A stretch of DNA of 9,779 bases from Opitutia bacterium. GTDB taxonomy: Bacteria; Verrucomicrobiota; Verrucomicrobiia; Opitutales; UBA953. Below are positions 6,418-9,779 of the stretch, one piece after another. The notes beneath the pieces were generated by a model, which worked only from the letters and a program-made list of their open reading frames with translations, did not search any database and was not told where the DNA came from. Where the stretch lies: the NCBI GenBank assembly GCA_947460445.1, contig CANHHS010000056.1:1-9779 (forward strand), written 5' to 3'. The position numbers and the translations under genes are program-made. Numbering within the stretch: the first letter of the stretch is position 1; every line of letters begins with the position of its first letter.

Positions 6418-7208
6418 CCGCGCACTGATCGCCAAACGCGCAAACAACTCCGCACGAGTTCGGCAAATTGATCCAAGGGGACTTGGCTAGGCCCGTCCGA
6501 AATTGCTTTCGTAGGATCTGGGTGTGTTTCCATAAATAATCCATCTGCGCCAGCCGCCAAAGCTGCACGCGCTAACACTGGAACGTATTCTCGCTGGCCG
6601 CCGGATGAACCACCGGCAGCGCCAGGTAGCTGAACTGCATGGGTCGCATCCATAATCGTTGGCCAGCCATTGCTAGCCATAATTGGGAATGCACGCATAT
6701 CGACGACGAGATTCTGGTAGCCAAAGGTTGTCCCGCGATCGGTTTGCCAAATCTCTTTAGCGCCGGCACCCGAAAGTTTATCGACCACAAAGCGCATCTC
6801 GAACGGCGAAAGGAATTGGCCTTTCTTCACATTGACGACCCTGCCTGTTTTCGCGGCTGCAACTAAAAGATCCGTCTGCCGGCACATAAAAGCTGGGATC
6901 TGCAAAACATCCGCCACTCTGGCAACGGGCGCACAGTGCTCTGGGCCATGGATATCCGTCAGGGTCGCAAAGCCATAATCTTTTTTCGCGAGGGCTAGAA
7001 GCTCAAGGCCGGCTTCCATGCCAGGCCCGCGGTCTCCGCTTAAGGACGTGCGGTTGGCTTTGTCGTATGACCCCTTGAAGATAATATTTAAATCAGGCTC
7101 GCGGTCCGCGAGAGCACGCAACTCTTTGGCAACCGTACGCACATTCGACTCAGACTCGAGCGAGCAGGGTCCAGCGATAAGGAGGAGACGGCGCTTGTCG
7201 TGCAACAT
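6414..7208 (-). CDS. kdsA: 2-Dehydro-3-deoxyphosphooctonate aldolase (Kdo-8-phosphate synthase), metal-dependent type
   Basis: KdsA condenses phosphoenolpyruvate with arabinose 5-phosphate to give Kdo-8-phosphate, the precursor of the inner-core sugar of lipopolysaccharide. The product has 264 residues, near the usual 265-285. Family motifs: IAGPCSLESE (11-20), FKGSYDKANRTS (44-55), TDIHGPEH (84-91), IPAFMCRQTDLL (104-115), NVKKGQFLSP (126-135), RGTTFGYQNLVVD (158-170), DATHAVQ (187-193), GGQRE (203-207) and METHPDP (226-232). Cys15, His190, Glu227 and Asp238 line up with the four metal ligands of the Aquifex-type enzyme, so this should be the metal-dependent class and not the E. coli type, which has Asn at the Cys position. 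The start is ATG at 7208, 38 bases after polX; no good Shine-Dalgarno sequence is visible. No promoter of its own is evident, so it is probably read from the gmk-polX operon. Confidence 0.96.
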   Translation of the reverse strand: MLHDKRRLLLIAGPCSLESESNVRTVAKELRALADREPDLNIIFKGSYDKANRTSLSGDRGPGMEAGLELLALAKKDYGFATLTDIHGPEHCAPVARVADVLQIPAFMCRQTDLLVAAAKTGRVVNVKKGQFLSPFEMRFVVDKLSGAGAKEIWQTDRGTTFGYQNLVVDMRAFPIMASNGWPTIMDATHAVQLPGAAGGSSGGQREYVPVLARAALAAGADGLFMETHPDPTKAISDGPSQVPLDQFAELVRSCLRVWRSVRG

Positions 7209-7246
7209 GGGTAAAGCGTGAAGGGATAAGGCCTAGAGAGCAAGGC

Positions 7247-8974
7247 TCAGCGATGGAGCCAGTTTAGAAGTTCTTTGAGCGGCTTCGCGTTTAGCACCTG
7301 TGCTTTTGTTAACCAGCCCTTACGTGCCTGCAGTGTGCCCGTCCGCACAAATCCAAATTGCTCCGTGCGATGAGCGTCTGGATTGATTGCGCAGAGTACG
7401 CCCTTTTCAGCCGCGCGACGCCAGTGCGACCAATCCATATCCAGACGCTTCGGGTTTGCATTTAGCTCAATGCACTTACCGTTCGCTGCAGCGCAATCGA
7501 CAACCTTGGCGATGTTAACCTTATACGATTCACGTTCGAGCAGTAGTCGTCCTGTGAGATGTCCAAGGATATGCACCCGTGGATTTTCTAAGGCGCGTAT
7601 GATGCGTGCGGTCATAGCATCTTCATCCAGGGACATCGATGCATGCACGGAAGCAACCACGACATCGAGCTGTGCCAACATGGCGTCGTCGTAGTCGAGC
7701 GAGCCGTCCTTTAAGATATCAACCTCGCTACCCGACAAAACATGCACCTTAAAGCGCTTACTTTCGTTGAGTGCTTTGATTTCTTTAATTTGTGCCTGTA
7801 GCCGCGCCTCGTCGAGACCGTTGGCGTAGGCACTGGACTTCGAGTGATCTGCTATGCTGAAGTACTCCCAGCCCATCGCTTCAGCGGCCGCCGTCATCTG
7901 CTCGAGTGAAGCTCGGCCATCAGACGCAAGGGTGTGATTATGGAAGCACCCGCGGAGGTCTTCGTAAGCAACAAGCTGGGGCAATGCATTGTGCTCGGCG
8001 GCTTCGATTTCGCCTTGGCCTTCACGCAGCTCTGGCGGAATCCATTTTAGCCCGAGAGCCTTAAATACTTCCTCTTCATTTTTAGCACCCGGAGCTTTTG
8101 TACTCGGGTCTTTGGCAGTTAAGCCCCACTCGCTCATGCTTAAGCCACGGCCAAGCGCACGGTGGCGCATTTGCACATTATGGTCTTTAGAGCCGGTGAA
8201 ATGGTGTAGCGCAAAAAAGAACTGCTCGGCGGGTACAACACGCAGATCCGCTTGTAACCCAGAAGTAAAACGCACGCTCGACTTGGTCTCGCCCTGTGCG
8301 GTCACTTCTTGGATTCCAGGCTGGGCCACAAACCATGCCATCACCGGGCCGGGCTTTTCTGAAGCGACCAAGAAGTCTAGGTCACCGACGGTTTCGCGCG
8401 CGCGACGGAAAGATCCTGCGGCCTCAGCTCTTTCGACTTCGGGCAAAGCCCGTAAGCCTGCGAGAACTTCAGTGACAATCGGCTCAACTGCGATCCATAG
8501 ATGGCGGCGTCCATAAGCTTCGCGGTTCTTAATCCCATCAAGAATGTTGGCCTGTGTTTTCGCGCCAAAACCCTTGAGTTCAGCAACGCGCCCTGATTCG
8601 CACGCTTCAGTCAGTTTAACTAAATCCGTAATCTCAAGGAGCTGCCAGAGCGCTCGAACTTTTTTCGGACCAAGGCCTGGGATTTTTAAGATTTCCATCA
8701 GACCAGGTGGTAAACTCGCCCGCAACTCTTCAAGAAATGCCAACTTACCCTCCTGACGTAGTTGCGTAATCGCATCTGCAAGGCCCTGCCCTATGCCTTG
8801 ATGCCCCTTCAGCTTTCCTTGAGCAATGAGCGTGTCGAGGTCTTCGGTTAATGTCTCTAAGGCGCGTGCACCATTCGCATAAGCGCGCACCTTAAAAGGA
8901 TTCTCTCCGGACAGCTCGAGTAAGGTCGCAATCTCCTCAAGCGTCTCGGCAATCGCATGGTTATCCATGCTCAT
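7247..8974 (-). CDS. polX: DNA polymerase/3'-5' exonuclease PolX (family X with PHP domain)
   Basis: Bacterial PolX fills short gaps in base-excision repair and has exonuclease and AP-endonuclease activity from its PHP domain. The product has 575 residues, almost the same as the well-studied Bacillus enzyme (about 570). An N-terminal 8-kDa-like and helix-hairpin-helix region spans about 1-150 (IPGLGPKKVRALW at 98-110, LKGFGAKTQANIL at 133-145). The palm carries GSFRRARETVGDLDFLV (187-203) with catalytic Asp198 and Asp200 and the third Asp243 in ADLRVV. A linker leads to the PHP domain from about 340 with metal ligands HNH (345-347), SDG (351-353), ADH (375-377), Glu417, His444, GH (471-472) and Asp533/His535. 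Both active sites therefore look intact. The ATG at 8974 overlaps the gmk stop by ATGA; a second ATG two codons later is an alternative. kdsA follows after 38 bases. Confidence 0.96.
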   Translation of the reverse strand: MSMDNHAIAETLEEIATLLELSGENPFKVRAYANGARALETLTEDLDTLIAQGKLKGHQGIGQGLADAITQLRQEGKLAFLEELRASLPPGLMEILKIPGLGPKKVRALWQLLEITDLVKLTEACESGRVAELKGFGAKTQANILDGIKNREAYGRRHLWIAVEPIVTEVLAGLRALPEVERAEAAGSFRRARETVGDLDFLVASEKPGPVMAWFVAQPGIQEVTAQGETKSSVRFTSGLQADLRVVPAEQFFFALHHFTGSKDHNVQMRHRALGRGLSMSEWGLTAKDPSTKAPGAKNEEEVFKALGLKWIPPELREGQGEIEAAEHNALPQLVAYEDLRGCFHNHTLASDGRASLEQMTAAAEAMGWEYFSIADHSKSSAYANGLDEARLQAQIKEIKALNESKRFKVHVLSGSEVDILKDGSLDYDDAMLAQLDVVVASVHASMSLDEDAMTARIIRALENPRVHILGHLTGRLLLERESYKVNIAKVVDCAAANGKCIELNANPKRLDMDWSHWRRAAEKGVLCAINPDAHRTEQFGFVRTGTLQARKGWLTKAQVLNAKPLKELLNWLHR

Positions 8975-9564
8975 CGACGGGCTTGGCGTGCCGCCAAATA
9001 GATGGCGTTGAGTCGATTAAAGTCGGACTGACGATCGGCACTATCAATCACATGATCGTATTCACCCGCGTGACGGAGTTCTTCGGTGGCCACTGCCATG
9101 CGGCGTTCAATCTCGTCAGCCGCATCTGTTCCTCGTCCTGACAGGCGTCGGCGTAACTCAATCGGGTCGGTTACGCGCACGAAAACCGTGAGCAGGGAGT
9201 CCGCGAGCTCTTTGTCTGCATTCGCCTTTGAGCGAATGGTTGCCGCACCTTGGACGTCGAGATTCACAAGTGCATCTTTGCCGGAGTCGAGATGAGCGAT
9301 AACATCAGCGGCACGTGTACCGTAAAGCTTTCCGTGCACCTCGGCGTGTTCTAGAAAAACACCTTCGGCAATTTGTGCTTCGAAATTAGCCCGCGATAAA
9401 AAATGGTAATCGATACCTGTGCTCTCATTCGCACGCGGTGAGCGCGTGGTGCACGTTATAATGCGACGAATAGCTTCTGGGTGTGCCTCTGTTAGGCGGT
9501 CACACAAGGTGGTCTTACCGCTACCTGCCGGTCCTGAAACCAGAATGAGCATGCCACGCTTCAT
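8971..9564 (-). CDS. gmk: Guanylate kinase
   Basis: Gmk phosphorylates GMP to GDP in the cytoplasm. The product has 197 residues, the normal length. Visible motifs: P-loop GPAGSGKTT (11-19), the GMP-binding segment TCTTRSPRANESTGIDYHFL (37-56) with Arg41 and Tyr53, EHAEVHGKLYGT (72-83), LDVQGA (102-107) and the lid LSGRGTD (141-147) with Arg144, then EYDHVI (168-173). The start at 9564 was chosen because its ATG overlaps the stop of the upstream small ORF by ATGA and leaves the standard short N-terminus. An in-frame ATG at 9618 does have GGAAG six bases upstream and would add 18 residues (MFAGICRCDLSLET...), and an ATG at 9552 is also possible. The 3' end overlaps polX by ATGA. It feeds GDP/GTP pools downstream of the guaB pathway, although guaB is in another operon. 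Confidence 0.95.
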   Translation of the reverse strand: MKRGMLILVSGPAGSGKTTLCDRLTEAHPEAIRRIITCTTRSPRANESTGIDYHFLSRANFEAQIAEGVFLEHAEVHGKLYGTRAADVIAHLDSGKDALVNLDVQGAATIRSKANADKELADSLLTVFVRVTDPIELRRRLSGRGTDAADEIERRMAVATEELRHAGEYDHVIDSADRQSDFNRLNAIYLAARQARR

Positions 9565-9773
9565 ACAACCAGGGACAGTCTCCAGGCTGAGGTCGCAGCG
9601 GCAAATGCCAGCAAACATAAAAAGCTTCCGGCGATTCGACGACGCAGGGGCGTGGCTAAAATCCTATCAATATGCACACCAAACGCACCAGGACTCGCAG
9701 CCCACCAAAGGCCTGGAATAGCTAATATGGCGTAACTAATAGAAGCACACAGCAGGCTATCAGGAAGCTTCAT
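9561..9773 (-). CDS. Small two-helix membrane protein, unknown function (5' end uncertain)
   Basis: I do not recognise this 70-residue product. It has two hydrophobic stretches, about residues 7-26 (LLCASISYAILAIPGLWWAA) and 47-69 (IAGSFLCLLAFAAATSAW and following), separated by a loop containing RRR at 44-46, so a small inner-membrane hairpin is likely. The stop codon overlaps the gmk ATG by ATGA, the same junction used between gmk and polX, which is the main reason to accept it as a gene. The ATG at 9773 is preceded by GGATGG. The frame stays open to the window edge at 9779, so the true start may be further upstream and the gene could be partial. Confidence 0.55.
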   Translation of the reverse strand: MKLPDSLLCASISYAILAIPGLWWAASPGAFGVHIDRILATPLRRRIAGSFLCLLAFAAATSAWRLSLVV

Positions 9774-9779
9774 CCATCC

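Noticed and set aside
6376..6420. Possible terminator of kdsA inside the menE 3' end (minus-strand TTTTT near 6390)
   Set aside because: A T-run exists but the preceding sequence has no stem of more than three consecutive pairs.
7222..7246. Possible hairpin between polX and kdsA (GCCT/AGGC)
   Set aside because: Four-base arms with an 8-base loop and no T-run; more likely chance than a terminator.
7989..8516. 175-codon plus-strand open frame inside polX
   Set aside because: Antisense shadow of a gene with intact catalytic motifs; no ribosome site or recognisable domain.
9760..9779. 3' end of another upstream gene on the minus strand (frame ending in TGA at 9762-9760)
   Set aside because: Only about six codons are visible, so nothing can be said about whether it is coding.
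1..9779. Mobile element, CRISPR array, tRNA/rRNA, phage or defence system
   Set aside because: No transposase, direct-repeat array, RNA gene or defence-type domain is visible; all long genes are housekeeping families except two unknowns.

Overview
This window looks like ordinary chromosomal DNA from a Gram-negative (diderm) bacterium that respires with menaquinone. KdsA implies lipopolysaccharide with Kdo, MenC and MenE imply menaquinone synthesis, and FeoA/FeoB imply ferrous iron uptake. Base composition is moderate, start codons are mixed ATG and GTG, genes are packed tightly with ATGA stop/start overlaps, and KdsA and IMP dehydrogenase are of unusual subclasses. My best guess is a member of the Verrucomicrobiota (Opitutae-like) or a related PVC lineage. 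That is an inference from gene content, not a proven placement. I see no mobile element, tRNA, rRNA, CRISPR array or phage gene, and no gene-free stretch over about 110 bases.

Layout. (1) Positions 1-904, minus strand: feoA followed by the 5' part of feoB, which is cut by the window edge. They are joined by an ATGA overlap. The short region upstream (905-997) holds a terminator for the preceding gene, a sigma70-like promoter and a Fur-box-like palindrome. (2) 998-4149, minus strand: guaB (IMP dehydrogenase), a membrane-anchored proline-rich protein of unknown function, and xthA (exonuclease III), separated by only 6 and 2 bases and so probably one operon. (3) 4150-4255: a 106-base divergent intergenic region. 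(4) 4256-6417, plus strand: menC and menE, overlapping by ATGA, two consecutive steps of menaquinone synthesis. (5) 6414-9779, minus strand: a small membrane-protein gene, then gmk, polX and kdsA. The first three are joined by ATGA overlaps and kdsA follows 38 bases after polX. kdsA and menE converge with a 4-base overlap of their 3' ends.

Functionally the window covers guanine nucleotide synthesis (guaB makes XMP, gmk phosphorylates GMP, in different operons), DNA repair (xthA and polX, each in an operon with a guanine-nucleotide gene), quinone synthesis, LPS sugar synthesis and iron uptake. I do not find an undescribed defence or mobile system. The items most worth a second look are an IMP dehydrogenase with changes at normally conserved active-site positions, the unknown guaB-xthA linker protein, the compact iron-regulated feo promoter, and the small membrane protein coupled to gmk.
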